A stretch of DNA of 64,000 bases. Source: Pedobacter riviphilus. GTDB taxonomy: Bacteria; Bacteroidota; Bacteroidia; Sphingobacteriales; Sphingobacteriaceae. A model generated the notes under the pieces. That model saw nothing but the letters and a program-made list of their open reading frames with translations. It was not told the DNA's origin and ran no database searches. The translations under genes were made by a program, and so were the position numbers. The stretch lies in contig NZ_CP061171.1 in NCBI RefSeq assembly GCF_014692875.1, positions 4,712,001 to 4,776,000 of the forward strand, read 5' to 3'. This document shows positions 1 through 9,795 of the stretch, one piece after another. The first letter of the stretch is position 1, and every line of letters starts with the position of its first letter.

Positions 1-2
1 AA

Positions 3-506
3 GCATTTGATTTTGATCATAAAGAAATTGCAGAAGCAATAAATATTTCATCAGCCAATTCCAGGCAGCTTTTCAAGAGGGCAAAAGAAAAAGTCGCAAA
101 CCTCAAACACAATTCTATTTCAGATGCTACATCAATCGCGGTAGCCAAAAAATTTGTTTCTCTTATCAGTAATGGAGAGATAGAAGAATTGATTGCTATT
201 TTTAACGATAATATTTCTATTATTGGCGATGGCGGCGGCAAAGCCCCGGCAATAGCAAAACCAATTTTCGGAAAACAAGCAGTTGCACAGTTTATGGTAA
301 AACTTTTCAGCAACAAAAACTACTCACCAACATTTTCTTTTACCGAAATTTTATCTCAACCGGCTATCGTCATTTATATCAATGGAGAAATAATCTGCGT
401 ACAGGTATTATCGCTCCAGGAAAATAAAATCTCCCAGGTTTTTGCAGTTATAAATCCTGATAAACTTACGCATTTCGATAACGATTTTAAATTCGTTGTC
501 ACATAA
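3..506 (+). CDS. ECF sigma factor with SnoaL-like C-terminal domain, 5' truncated by window edge
   Basis: Open from the first bases of the window to a TAA at 504-506, so only the C-terminal part is present. The first 35 or so residues (FDFDHKEIAEAINIS followed by SRQLFKRAKEKV) read as a sigma-70 region 4 helix-turn-helix. The remaining ~120 residues look like a SnoaL/NTF2 fold, as in ECF41/SigJ-type sigma factors, where this extension modulates activity. The next gene is an AhpD-like carboxymuconolactone decarboxylase, the classical partner of ECF41 sigma factors. The family call is inferred from domain order and context, because region 2 lies outside the window. Confidence 0.8.
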   Translation, partial: AFDFDHKEIAEAINISSANSRQLFKRAKEKVANLKHNSISDATSIAVAKKFVSLISNGEIEELIAIFNDNISIIGDGGGKAPAIAKPIFGKQAVAQFMVKLFSNKNYSPTFSFTEILSQPAIVIYINGEIICVQVLSLQENKISQVFAVINPDKLTHFDNDFKFVVT

Positions 507-552
507 CTGAAGGGCTGATTGTTTTATACTGTAAATACTAAAAAAAACAGAT

Positions 553-1119
553 ATGAACATTACACAACCATTTCTTCAACCGATCGAAAATCCAAAAGGA
601 TTGATGATGAGAATTGTATATTTCCTTACCCGGAGGCAGCTTGGCAAAGTAATAACCCCCGTAAAAGTGTTTTCGGCAAGACTACCGGCAGCTTTCGGCA
701 TGTTAGGCGGAAAAATATATCAATTGGATAAAAAGCTGAAATTATCAAAAGAATTGCGATTACTGATCAGACAGCGGGTAGCCCATATTAACATCTGCGA
801 ATTCTGTATAGACACCGGCAGGTTTATTGCTATTAAAGAAGCCATGAATGAAGCCAAATTTGACGCCTTAGGGGAGTATAAAACAAATCCGCAATTCAGC
901 GATGCAGAAAGAGCTGCTCTAGATTATGTAACTGAACTTGCAAAGGATAAGAAAGTAAATCCCGAAACCTTTTCAAAAATGGCAACATACTATTCTGAAA
1001 GGGAAATCTGCGAAATCGTTTTTCTCGTGGCAAGCGAACATTTATCCAATATCACAAACATTGGCCTGAATATACATTCAGATATGCTTTGTGATATCAG
1101 TAAAAGAAAGGCAAATTAG
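553..1119 (+). CDS. Carboxymuconolactone decarboxylase / AhpD-like protein
   Basis: 188-residue protein with the AhpD-like signature CEFCIDTG near residue 80, a CxxC pair that in AhpD acts as a peroxidase-type redox centre, followed by helical CMD-domain sequence (DAERAALDYVTELAKD). It starts 46 bp after the ECF sigma factor on the same strand, the known arrangement for ECF41 regulons in which the sigma factor drives the neighbouring CMD/oxidoreductase gene. The substrate is unknown. The ATG at 553 is preferred over an out-of-frame ATG at 519. Confidence 0.82.
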   Translation: MNITQPFLQPIENPKGLMMRIVYFLTRRQLGKVITPVKVFSARLPAAFGMLGGKIYQLDKKLKLSKELRLLIRQRVAHINICEFCIDTGRFIAIKEAMNEAKFDALGEYKTNPQFSDAERAALDYVTELAKDKKVNPETFSKMATYYSEREICEIVFLVASEHLSNITNIGLNIHSDMLCDISKRKAN

Positions 1120-1136
1120 CACAGCCTTTCTTTAGC

Positions 1137-1220
1137 AAACCTTGCAGGTTAATTTAGGCTTAAAGTTGTTTTTAAATTGCCTCGTTGAGGGCTTACGCCA
1201 TTTAAAAACCCGCAAGGTTT
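1137..1220. repeat. Inverted repeat between convergent genes
   Basis: AAACCTTGCAGGTT (1137-1150) pairs with AACCCGCAAGGTTT (1207-1220), with one mismatch and a 56-nt spacer. It lies between the 3' ends of the CMD gene (+) and the M28 peptidase gene (-). It could act as a bidirectional terminator or be one of the short interspersed palindromes seen elsewhere in this window. Confidence 0.55.
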
Positions 1221-1232
1221 GTTTAACCGTTT

Positions 1233-2540
1233 TTATTTCTTCAACTTCGGAATCCTCGTTGGTGTATCCGTTCCGTTTACAATGGTAATTGCACTTTTTG
1301 CGATTGCTTTGATGGTAGAAAGGATATTTTCTACGTCTAAAGAACTGTATTCGTCTTTCACGCTGTGGTACAATTTATCGATATCAATTTTATCGGTACT
1401 AATGGTGTGTGCCGGAACGCCCAAAGCAGCTAAAGTTGCATTATCACTTCTATAAAATAAGTTTTGATCTGGGTATGGATCTGGGTGGAAAGTAAATTCA
1501 GTCCCGGCTAAATTTTTCTGCAAAATCTTACCAAAATCAGATCTTTCATAACCCGTAATAAATGCGGTATTCTTGCCGAATTTCGAATCCTTACCAATCA
1601 TTTCGATATTAAACATGGCTACTACATCATCAGGATTTAGTTTTTCTGAGAAATATTTTGCACCGAAACCACCGATTTCTTCTGCAGTAAACGCAACAAA
1701 GATTAAAGTACGTGCGTTGTTTTTCTGCGCTTTATAATACTTAGCCAGTGCAATCATAGCGGTTGTACCCGAAGCATCATCATCTGCACCATTGGCTATG
1801 CTATCGCCATCAACACTTTTTAAAAAGCCTAAATGATCGTAATGGCCAGAGAAAACCACAATTTCTTTCGCTTTTGATTTGCCTGGAATTACACCTGCCA
1901 CATTAAATAAAGGCATTTTATCTACCTTGCTTTTAAATGTTGCCGAAAAATCTGTTGCAGCATCTTTACCCAAAACAAAAACCTGCACAGCGCTAGTAGT
2001 TGCTTTAATGTCTTTCTCATCAACGGTTGCCGGTTTACCGAAGTAACTTCTATAGCGGTTAAACAGATCGGTAAATTTACTGTCAACCAAAACAATCTGG
2101 TTTTTTCCGGCACCCATCATTGCCCTTAGCTGGGGCACGAATGCCTTTTCAGGATCTAATTTAACAACAGTGGTGTTCGACTTATCGAGCGTAACACTTT
2201 CTGAAGTTACACCCGAAACGATTAAATTTTCTGGGGCAACTTCCTGTCCATCTATTTTAACGCTTGTACTTTGATTGGTAACCTGGTATTTGTTAAAGGT
2301 TTGACGGAAAGTTTTCTCTCCAGCTAGTGGCTGCAAGCCGATTTTCTTAAATTCAGATTCGATAAACGTAGCTGCTTTATCAATACCCGGCGTAAAGGTT
2401 GCCCGCCCCTGCATATCATCAGCACTTAAGGTTTTAATCAGGTGATCGGTGTATTCACGGGTGATGATTTTATCTATGTTTTGCGCTTTAAGCTGCATGC
2501 TTGCCATCCCGACAAGGGTTAAAAAGAATATTTTCTTCAT
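1233..2540 (-). CDS. Secreted M28 family zinc aminopeptidase
   Basis: 435 residues with an N-terminal signal peptide ending near KAQN (residue 21). The M28 metal-binding set is visible: GHYDHLG around residues 232-238 (first zinc ligand), NGADDDASGT around 250-259 (bridging Asp), the general-base pair EE at 287-288, then EMIGKD and a late His. The segment at about 95-200 is probably a PA-like insert. It should be a periplasmic or exported aminopeptidase that trims peptides. Its start lies 18 bp after the stop of the M61 peptidase gene, so the two probably form one operon transcribed leftward. Confidence 0.93.
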   Translation of the reverse strand: MKKIFFLTLVGMASMQLKAQNIDKIITREYTDHLIKTLSADDMQGRATFTPGIDKAATFIESEFKKIGLQPLAGEKTFRQTFNKYQVTNQSTSVKIDGQEVAPENLIVSGVTSESVTLDKSNTTVVKLDPEKAFVPQLRAMMGAGKNQIVLVDSKFTDLFNRYRSYFGKPATVDEKDIKATTSAVQVFVLGKDAATDFSATFKSKVDKMPLFNVAGVIPGKSKAKEIVVFSGHYDHLGFLKSVDGDSIANGADDDASGTTAMIALAKYYKAQKNNARTLIFVAFTAEEIGGFGAKYFSEKLNPDDVVAMFNIEMIGKDSKFGKNTAFITGYERSDFGKILQKNLAGTEFTFHPDPYPDQNLFYRSDNATLAALGVPAHTISTDKIDIDKLYHSVKDEYSSLDVENILSTIKAIAKSAITIVNGTDTPTRIPKLKK

Positions 2541-2558
2541 ATAATAAGTATTTTAATG

Positions 2559-4391
2559 TTATTTAGATTTTACCTGCGATGTTAGCCATTTATCTCTAAA
2601 AGTCTGCATGGCCGGTGTTAAATTCTCCCCTGTTTTTTCAATGGGAACAATTTCTAAGGCTGGATCTTCTATCAAGGTTAATTGAGTGGTTTTCTGCGCT
2701 CCACGGTAAAGATAAGTAACCTTCAGCACATCGCCGGGTTTGTGGGCATCAGTAACGGCAGTAACCTCAGCTATATCTTTTAATGCTACACCATCTATGG
2801 TTAGCAATACATTATTAACATCTAAGCCCGCCAGATAGGCTGGCGTACCCATCAGCGTTTGCCCTAAAATCAGTTTCCCATCCAACAGGTTAATTTTGCC
2901 AAAGCCAGCAAAAGCTTTACCAGGATTTGCTTTACGCAGAACAAGGCCTGCATTTAAAAGTAGTTTGGCATAATCGTTCTTTTCGGTACCGTAAATATAT
3001 TTTTTAAAGAAATCGGCAGCAAAAGCAGGATCTTTAGTCAGCGTTGCGAGGGTTTTCTCTAAATCAGGAACAGTATAGGCAATTTCTGGCTTGCCGTAAG
3101 CTTTCCAAAGCGCACGCATATAATCATCAAGGCTGAGTTTAAATTCAGTTCTTAAACGAAGATCTAAAGCTAAGGCTGTTGCAGCGCCATAGATATAATA
3201 AGAGGTGAAAATATTATCTTTATTGGTCTGATCGATAGCCACACCAGCATCGGCAAACACAGCATATCTACTGGCCTCAATAGGTGAAAAGTTTTTTGCA
3301 CCCGGCGAGCGTAAAACAGTATTTACCAGTCCGTTAAAAGTCTGTATGGCATTGTCGGTAGTTTTTAAACCAGCCCTGGTTAATAGCAGATTGCCATAAT
3401 ATTGGGTAAAGCCTTCAGCCAGCCAAAGTTCATCACTCATATTGGCATGTTCAAAATTGAAGGGCTCTAAGGTTTTTGGCCTTAAACGCTCTACATTCCA
3501 GCTATGGAAATATTCGTGCGAAAAAGTACCCAGGAGGCTAGACTCATAACCCTCTATTTTAGGCGTACGTTGTACAATAGAGGTAGAGTTTCTGTGCTCC
3601 ATTCCGTCGCCTGCGTTCTCCGGATATACGTCATCCAGAAAATAATAATTACCATAATCGTACGTGGGGAATTCGCCCCAAACGGCAAAATGCTCATCAA
3701 CCATTTTTTTAAGCATCTCCGCATAATTATCGATGGTTTTCTGATCATCGTTAGCATGCGTAATTAAATGGATGGTCTGAACCTTACCATCGGTATTTTT
3801 AACCTGCCAGCTTGCCGTTTTATAATTGGCAATTTCGGTAGGACTATCCATAAAATATTGAAGATTTGGCGCAAAATAGGCACCATTGGCCATTGGCTTA
3901 AGCTGTGTGGCCACTTTCCAGTCCGGTTTTTCGGCATAATTGAATTTCACCAATCGTGGTCTGTTATCCATACCTACCGGAAAAGCAAAAGTTGCCGGAA
4001 TATTCATGTGTGCATGTGTTTCGTCGAAACCGGCGTAGGTTCCGTCAATCCAATTTCCAAAAAGCGTATAAGCTACTTTTACACTGTTGCCGTGGCTAGG
4101 GATTTCATAAACATCTCCGGCAGATTGTTTAATGGCCAACTGTTTTCCTGATGCATCGAATGCTTTCAGGTGATACACATTTTTTCCAAACTCATGTGTA
4201 GCATACCTACCTGGAGAAGACCTGCTCATTCTAACCTTTAAGGTACCTGCTGGAACATTGGGGATAAACATGCTGATTTCAGCTTCATGATGGATAGCAT
4301 TTGGAAAGGAAACCGTATAACTGATCTCATTTTGGGCAAAAGCCTGAAACGATAGTAGACCAAATGCTACTGCACCTAAAAATTTCTTCAT
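2559..4391 (-). CDS. Secreted M61 family glycyl-type metallopeptidase with PDZ domain
   Basis: 610 residues with signal peptide (cleavage near QAFAQ, residue 20). The zinc-binding motif HEYFH lies at residues 292-296, followed by SWNVERLRP, the usual M61 continuation, and by ELWLAEGFTQYYG, which supplies the downstream Glu ligand. Residues ~500-580 (LGQTLMGTPAYLAGLDVNNV) form a PDZ-like domain. M61 enzymes are aminopeptidases with preference for Gly/Ala. It is the first gene of a two-gene unit with the M28 peptidase, and together they suggest extracytoplasmic peptide scavenging. Confidence 0.93.
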   Translation of the reverse strand: MKKFLGAVAFGLLSFQAFAQNEISYTVSFPNAIHHEAEISMFIPNVPAGTLKVRMSRSSPGRYATHEFGKNVYHLKAFDASGKQLAIKQSAGDVYEIPSHGNSVKVAYTLFGNWIDGTYAGFDETHAHMNIPATFAFPVGMDNRPRLVKFNYAEKPDWKVATQLKPMANGAYFAPNLQYFMDSPTEIANYKTASWQVKNTDGKVQTIHLITHANDDQKTIDNYAEMLKKMVDEHFAVWGEFPTYDYGNYYFLDDVYPENAGDGMEHRNSTSIVQRTPKIEGYESSLLGTFSHEYFHSWNVERLRPKTLEPFNFEHANMSDELWLAEGFTQYYGNLLLTRAGLKTTDNAIQTFNGLVNTVLRSPGAKNFSPIEASRYAVFADAGVAIDQTNKDNIFTSYYIYGAATALALDLRLRTEFKLSLDDYMRALWKAYGKPEIAYTVPDLEKTLATLTKDPAFAADFFKKYIYGTEKNDYAKLLLNAGLVLRKANPGKAFAGFGKINLLDGKLILGQTLMGTPAYLAGLDVNNVLLTIDGVALKDIAEVTAVTDAHKPGDVLKVTYLYRGAQKTTQLTLIEDPALEIVPIEKTGENLTPAMQTFRDKWLTSQVKSK

Positions 4392-4532
4392 AAAATCGGG
4401 ATTATAAGGGCAATTTAGGAAAAATGTAAGATGTAATTGTGTAAAATGTAGGATGGCTATTGGTTTAAGTGCTTAAGCCCTGATCTGTGAACCATCTGAC
4501 CATCTACTCCATCTTCTCTTTTACACTTTTTC

Positions 4533-5659
4533 TTATCCCTCACTGTCCCAATCGTGTTTTTCGAGGTCGCGGTAAGCTTTGCCTTTTATAATTTCTTTCT
4601 TCTTTGACGACTCGGAATCGACTCTCGTTTCGTGAATATTATCGGCCACTTCAAAATGGAAATCCTTATCCTTTTTCGAATGATATATCGATACCTCATC
4701 TCCATCCGCTATAGCATAGTCATAAGGCCCGTGTGCGCTCATCAATTTTACAAACACAGGTAAACATTCAAAAAAGATAAACAGCAGCCCGATAAAAGTA
4801 ACCGCAATTGCCGTATTGTTATCCCGAGTACCATCTACATTAAATTTAAGTTGCCCCAATGCCCAGTTGCGATCAGCAAAACCAGCAATATCCGATAAAC
4901 TGTCTAACTGTTTCTTAGTGTACAGCTTTTCGGTAAACAGGCCATCAAATTCTTTGCGCTTATCTACAAACGCTTCTGATTTATTGATACTAGCTTTTAG
5001 CGAGTCTAATTCTGCTGTGCGTTGTGCAATTTCGGCTTCCTTGCGTTTGGCATATGGCCCATAACCCATTACACCCGATGTTTCGGTGGTTTTGTTTCCG
5101 AAAATCTCGAAATTAAGCTTCTGTCTATCTGCTTTAATTCCTTTTTCAAGCGAATCCCGTGTGGCTTTCTGTTGATTTAACCTGCCAAATTCTACCTGGT
5201 ATTTTTTCTCGAAGGCTTTGTTCAGGGTATCAATTTTAGCACGCTGGCCATTTAGGTAACTCACCTTTAGGCGTTCTTTAATTTCTTTATCGAAAATTTT
5301 AAGCTCTATGGGTCTCGAAATTACCATACCGATCATAATGGCCAATAGAATACGCGGCGTAGCCTGTAATAATTGTTTATTGGTACTGGCACTTTTGTTA
5401 ATGCTCGATACGATATAGCGGTCCATATTAAAGATGGCTGCCCCCATAAAAAGCCGAAAACAATGGCAAAAATTACCGCCAGATCATCTCCCTTAAACAC
5501 AAAATACATGGCATAACCCCCAGAAAGGGCTGCAAATAAGCCAGTAAAAAAGATGGTGGCACCAATGCCAGTATATTTATTTTGTTCTGAAGGATACTTT
5601 TCCAGTGTCGGGATGTGAGCGCCAGAGCAAAACCAAAAGAAACGGTTCAGTTTGTCCAT
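4533..5659 (-). pseudogene. DUF4407 family membrane protein, interrupted by a one-base frameshift
   Basis: Two overlapping reading frames reconstitute one protein. The first (5659 down to about 5445) gives MDKLNRFFWFCSGAHIPTLE and two hydrophobic segments, ending in FGFLWG. The second (from about 5447 to 4533) continues with GAAIFNMDRYIVSSINK, a third membrane segment, a long coiled-coil region, another membrane segment and an acidic tail. The switch coincides with five Cs at 5441-5445 (Gs in the coding sense); six would restore WGAAIFN. DUF4407 proteins are uncharacterised inner-membrane proteins with a coiled-coil loop. I favour a consensus error over a true lesion because other genes here show the same kind of break. 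Confidence 0.8.
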
Positions 5660-5731
5660 TTGTAACTATTTATAATTAAACGCCTAAGGGTTAAAGTTGT
5701 TACAGTTTCGCACAAAATTTTATGGCATTTT

Positions 5732-5768
5732 TTTGATGGGGAGCGTAAAGTTGATTTTCCTATATTTG
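5732..5768 (+). promoter_or_regulatory. Candidate Bacteroidota promoter for the rhodanese gene
   Basis: TATATTTG at 5761-5768 is a perfect match to the TAnnTTTG -7 element. TTTG at 5732-5735 could be the -33 element, although the 25-bp gap is longer than usual. The ATG follows 20 bp after the -7 box. Confidence 0.45.
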
Positions 5769-5788
5769 CATAAATACATTTAATAAAA

Positions 5789-6106
5789 ATGAAAGAAATA
5801 TCGGTACAAGAACTAAAAGAGAAAATCGATAACAAAGAAGATTTTCAATTGATTGATGTTCGTGAAACATTCGAATACGAGGTTTCCAATCTTGAAGGGG
5901 AGAATATCCCTTTGGGTGGAATTTTAATTGAGGCTGATAAGGTTGCGAAAGATAAGCCGGTAATTATTCAGTGCCGCAGTGGAAAAAGAAGCGCAGCAGC
6001 AGTAATGCAGTTGGAGCAACAATACGGATTTGACAATCTTTATAACTTAAAAGGCGGTATTTTAGCTTGGCAAGAAGCTTTTGATCCAAGCATGCCAGTT
6101 TACTAA
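5789..6106 (+). CDS. Single-domain rhodanese-like sulfurtransferase
   Basis: 105 residues forming one rhodanese domain: the opening ELKEKI...FQLIDVRE, then the active-site loop QCRSGKRSAAA with the catalytic Cys, and GGILAWQ near the end. Single-domain rhodaneses carry persulfide sulfur on the Cys. There are no operon partners, and the next gene on this strand is separated by low-complexity sequence. A second rhodanese domain occurs fused to ThiF in the thiamine operon of this window. Confidence 0.9.
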   Translation: MKEISVQELKEKIDNKEDFQLIDVRETFEYEVSNLEGENIPLGGILIEADKVAKDKPVIIQCRSGKRSAAAVMQLEQQYGFDNLYNLKGGILAWQEAFDPSMPVY

Positions 6107-6216
6107 TGATAGAATGAGTGAATTTTGAATGAGTGAATGTTAATAGCATAATGCTTATTCAAAATTCATTTTATCATTCGGTCATTCAATCATTCTCTAA
6201 TCCAATCATTTCTACA

Positions 6217-6414
6217 GTGGGTAAAAAATTCGCTTTAAATATCTTCTACAACTTAGCCATTATCCTTTCTATTTTCGGATTGGTGTGGTGTTATAACAAC
6301 GCTAAATATCTTCCTGCTGGTTTTTTGGTAGGCACAACGGCTTGTTTGTTCTACTTTAAGTATCAACTTACCAAAGACATCAGAAAAAGCTTTAAAGAAA
6401 AAGATCAGAAGTAA
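6217..6414 (+). CDS. Small conserved-type membrane protein
   Basis: 65 residues from a GTG at 6217 (VGKKFALNIFYNLAIIL...), with two hydrophobic segments and a basic C-terminus (KDIRKSFKEKDQK). The frame stays open upstream to an ATG at 6133, but that extension runs through repetitive TCATT-type sequence and looks non-coding, so the later start is preferred. I do not recognise a function. Its 3' end overlaps the convergent dipeptide epimerase gene by 23 bp. Confidence 0.6.
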   Translation: MGKKFALNIFYNLAIILSIFGLVWCYNNAKYLPAGFLVGTTACLFYFKYQLTKDIRKSFKEKDQK

Positions 6415-7429
6415 CACCTGTTAAGCCTAAACCTGGCAGGTCTTTTAAGATATACTTGCCGTTTTCGAAAGCGGGATCGGTAAAAGGGTTATTCTTGGTA
6501 AGCCATGGCCCATCCAAATCTGCCCAATTACATAAAGGAGCCAAAGCAGCCGCGGCCAAAGTGGCGCAACTGGTTTCGCTCATACAACCGATCAGCACTT
6601 TCATCCCAAAAGAACGGGCTTTCAAAATCATCTGATGCCCTTCGTACATGCCGCAGCTTTTCATCAGTTTTACGTTAATGCCATGATAGGCGCCTTTCAG
6701 TTTGTCCATGTCGGCTAAACGCTGTACGGCTTCGTCAGCCAATAAAGGAATCGGACTGCGTTCGGTTAACCAGGCGTTTCCATCGAGGTTATTTTTATCC
6801 ATAGGCTGCTCGATTAACACCACGCCCTGGTTATGCAGCCAATAAATTAAGTCAATCGCTTTAATTTTATCTGCCCAACCCTGGTTCGCATCCACATATA
6901 AGGGTACACTGGTCATGCTCCTAATGGTTTCGATAATTTCCTGATCGTTATCCCTCCCCAGTTTAACTTTGATCACTTTAAAAGCCTCGGCATCTTTCAG
7001 TTTCTCGCGGATGACCTCAGGTGTATCAATCCCAATGGTATAAGAAGTTACCGGCATTTTAGCCGGGTCTGCCCCGTAAATTTCATAACAAGGTTTATTT
7101 AAAAGCTTCCCTTGAATATCGTTAAGGGCAATGTCTATAGCCGCTTTAATGGCCGGTTGGCCCAGAGCAAGGCTATCCAAGTAGGTAATAATTTCTTTGA
7201 AATCGAATGGATATTGGATTTTATCCCAATCTACAAGGTTAAGAAAAGCTGTCGCGCTTTCGTAGCTCTCGCCCATATAAGGCACCATAGAGGCCTCACC
7301 ATAACCTATTACACCCTCATGTTCTATCTTTAACAACATTAAAGGGGTGCTGGTACGTGTAAATTTCGAAATCGAAAAAGGATGTTTTAATTCTAATTCA
7401 AATTGCCTGCAACTAATTTTCATTATCAA
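6392..7429 (-). CDS. Dipeptide epimerase (L-Ala-D/L-Glu epimerase type), enolase superfamily
   Basis: 345 residues. Enolase-superfamily MLE-subgroup landmarks are visible: KVKLGRD (catalytic Lys region), DANQGW and IEQP (metal ligands), LADEA, VKLMKSCG (second catalytic Lys), and DLDGPW near the C-terminus, which is the DxD signature typical of dipeptide epimerases. These enzymes racemise the second residue of murein-derived dipeptides such as L-Ala-D-Glu, serving peptidoglycan recycling. The gene stands alone on its strand and is divergent from the lipoprotein gene at 7.5 kb. The exact dipeptide specificity cannot be read from sequence alone. Confidence 0.9.
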   Translation of the reverse strand: MIMKISCRQFELELKHPFSISKFTRTSTPLMLLKIEHEGVIGYGEASMVPYMGESYESATAFLNLVDWDKIQYPFDFKEIITYLDSLALGQPAIKAAIDIALNDIQGKLLNKPCYEIYGADPAKMPVTSYTIGIDTPEVIREKLKDAEAFKVIKVKLGRDNDQEIIETIRSMTSVPLYVDANQGWADKIKAIDLIYWLHNQGVVLIEQPMDKNNLDGNAWLTERSPIPLLADEAVQRLADMDKLKGAYHGINVKLMKSCGMYEGHQMILKARSFGMKVLIGCMSETSCATLAAAALAPLCNWADLDGPWLTKNNPFTDPAFENGKYILKDLPGLGLTGVTSDLFL

Positions 7430-7469
7430 TCGTCTTCTAAATAAATAAGGTAATTATCGCTTTACAAAT

Positions 7470-7477
7470 TATCTTTG
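7470..7477 (+). promoter_or_regulatory. Candidate -7 promoter element upstream of the lipoprotein gene
   Basis: TATCTTTG is an exact TAnnTTTG match 25 bp before the ATG at 7503, in the short divergent region. No clear TTTG -33 element is visible. Confidence 0.4.
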
Positions 7478-7502
7478 TTTTATTAACGCAACTACCACTG
7501 CC

Positions 7503-8635
7503 ATGAAAAACAATTCAAGATTACGGTATTTTATTTATCCTTAATAATTATTGGGGGATGTACCACAGGAAAAAAAGCCTTACAAAAAGGTGATTATGAT
7601 GCTTCGGTTGCTAAGGCAGTAAGCAGGCTGCAAAACTCGCCCAAAAATAGCGAAGCCATGGAGGTGCTAAAAACGGCATATGATTTAGCGCTGCAAGACC
7701 ATTTGCGAAAAATTGAAGAGGCTAAAATGTCTAACGATTTATTCAGGTGGGAATCGGTGATGTACGATTATCAAAAAATCAATCAATTGGCCGATGATAT
7801 TAATAGCTGTCCTGCCTGTTTAACCATTGTTCCAAAGCCTTCAAAGTACATCAATGAACTTGCTGATAGTAAGTATAATGCCGCTGAAGCACGATATAAT
7901 TCGGGCCTAGGTTATTTAAGAGAAAATAACCGCCAATCGGCAAAAAAAGCCTATTACGAGTTCGAGAAAACACAAAATCTTCAGGCCAATTATAAAGATG
8001 TTAAGGCTAAAATGAACGATGCCTATTGGGCAGCAGTAACCAGGGTTGTGGTGCAGCCAATTATAGTAAACAGTAGCATGTATAAATTAAGCGCCGATTA
8101 TTTTCAACAGCAAATCGATCAGTTTATTGGAAATTACTCGAGAAATAAGTTTGTAATTTTTTATGGCGAGGCCCAGGCTACCGATCAAAAAATTGTTCCC
8201 GATCAGGTATTGAGCTTAAATTTTGATGATTTTGTGGTGGGCCAAACCTATGTAAAAGAACGGGTAGAAAAGTTAAAACGCGACAGTGTAGTAATCGGTG
8301 AAACCCGAGATAAAAAACCTGTTTACGGTACTGTAAAGGCCACCTTAAGTATTTTTGAAAAGAATATATCATCATCTGGATTATTGGATATGAGTATTAC
8401 CGACTGGAATACAAAAAAGCTGGTGCATCAACAAAAATTCCCTGGAACCTATGTTTGGCGTGATAGCTGGGCCAGTTATAAAGGCGATGATAGGGCCCTA
8501 AGCAAACAACAATTGGCCATTACCAGAAGGAGGGAACAATTGCCCCCGCCGCCAAGTGCTTTATTTTTAGAATTTACCAAACCCATTTACAACCAATTAG
8601 TTGAAGATATAAGCTATTATTATAATAATTACTAA
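7503..8635 (+). CDS. Uncharacterised lipoprotein with apparent one-base deletion near its start
   Basis: The frame ending at 8635 is open well upstream of its first in-frame ATG (7658). That upstream part reads KQFKITVFYLSLIIIGGCTTG, a textbook lipoprotein signal with lipobox IIGGC, but it lacks a start codon. An ATG with five As (7503-7510) sits one base out of frame just before it; a sixth A would give MKKQFKITVF. The mature part is ~360 residues, helical, with TPR-like sequence early (ALQKGDYDASVAKAVSRLQN) and a beta-rich second half. I do not recognise a named family. The alternative call is a cytoplasmic protein from 7658, which I consider less likely. Confidence 0.72.
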
Positions 8636-8638
8636 ATA

Positions 8639-8743
8639 CCTCACCCTGTTTAAGGAACTGCTTTACACAAACCTGTGCATCCCTCTCCTGTGGGAGAGGG
8701 AAACGGTGGACATTGCTACACTACCGCCGCTAACAGGGTGAGG
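8639..8743. repeat. Nested inverted repeat (interspersed palindrome or terminator)
   Basis: Outer arms CCTCACCCTGTT (8639-8650) and AACAGGGTGAGG (8732-8743) are perfectly complementary. Inside is a second hairpin, CCCTCTCCTGTGGGAGAGGG (8681-8700). It is GC-richer than the flanks and fills most of the gap between two co-directional genes. Confidence 0.7.
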
Positions 8744-8797
8744 TGGTTGTAATCCCTGCGTTAAAATAAATTATCGGTGCAAAGCCCTAAAAATATA

Positions 8798-9781
8798 ATG
8801 GCTAATATTGCAGTAATGAATACTGGCTTATACAATCCTTTCCAAAACTTCGATTTTTTATACAAAATCTGCTTCTTAAGTGGCAAAACCTTTCATTCGC
8901 CTGTTGTGCAGGTTCCCTTAATTCCAAAATGGTTATTGGAACAGGCGGGTTTAAGCGGCGAAGAACAGATCCAGTTTTTGGATGAGAGTATCCGTTCGTA
9001 TAACACTTTGGTTATTCCGGTAAACACCGAGGTAAATGAACAGTTTTTAAATCCCCTGGAAGCTAAGATCGAAGCGGCCTTTGCTAAAGGCTATGATGCT
9101 GTTTCTACATTACCGGAACTGGATCTTTTTAACTGGATAGGCAAGTTTTTATATGGCTTTGTGTACATCGAAATGCATTCGGCTTTGCGCAAAGAAATGA
9201 CTGCTGAGGGTTTAAATATGTCGCAATCGTTGATGATGAAATTTGCCAATCTGAATTTCATGATGCAGAACCTCTATACCAGTTTGGAGTTTGAAGATTT
9301 TTCGCCTTGGTCTATCACAGTAGTGAAATTAGAAAACGGAGAAACACCATTCAGTTTCCGTGATGAGATCAATACCTTAACCTTCTCTTTAAAAATGAAA
9401 GATTTTGGTATCATCGCCTGTTTACAGGATAACGGCACCAATAAACGTTACCATCAGGATATCATCAACGAAATAAAAGGAAAAGCTTTAACCGCCGAAC
9501 AGTTTGAAGAGCTGAGCGCCCGTTTTTATTATTCTGCCTATCTGTTTAACCGCCTGCCCGAATATACTTTTATGCCTGTAGAAGGAACCACTTATATCGA
9601 GGCTATGCCTTTACGCGGAAACATGACCAAACCGCTTTTCGATGTTTGGCAAAATAAGGTATATGCACAGGTACTGGAAAATTTCTGGAAACCCTGGGGA
9701 TATGTGGTATTCGAGATTATTAAAAATCCTGATGAGCCGATGAGTTTCTTCGAGAAGCCTTTTTTGCCAAATGCGGGGTAA
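8798..9781 (+). CDS. Uncharacterised cytoplasmic protein
   Basis: 327 residues from the ATG at 8798 (MANIAVMNTGLYNPFQ); an in-frame ATG at 8777 would add seven residues. No signal peptide or membrane segment is seen. The sequence is mixed alpha/beta with many aromatic residues and a conserved-looking stretch (RLPEYTFMPVEGTTYIEAMP). I recognise no catalytic motif or family. It lies between two palindromic elements and is convergent with the rhomboid gene, so context adds nothing about function. Confidence 0.75.
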   Translation: MANIAVMNTGLYNPFQNFDFLYKICFLSGKTFHSPVVQVPLIPKWLLEQAGLSGEEQIQFLDESIRSYNTLVIPVNTEVNEQFLNPLEAKIEAAFAKGYDAVSTLPELDLFNWIGKFLYGFVYIEMHSALRKEMTAEGLNMSQSLMMKFANLNFMMQNLYTSLEFEDFSPWSITVVKLENGETPFSFRDEINTLTFSLKMKDFGIIACLQDNGTNKRYHQDIINEIKGKALTAEQFEELSARFYYSAYLFNRLPEYTFMPVEGTTYIEAMPLRGNMTKPLFDVWQNKVYAQVLENFWKPWGYVVFEIIKNPDEPMSFFEKPFLPNAG

Positions 9782-9795
9782 TCTCTTCTGTATTT

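Noticed and set aside
1219..1455. 78-codon plus-strand frame opposite the M28 peptidase
   Set aside because: It is antisense to a clearly real gene and looks like its shadow.
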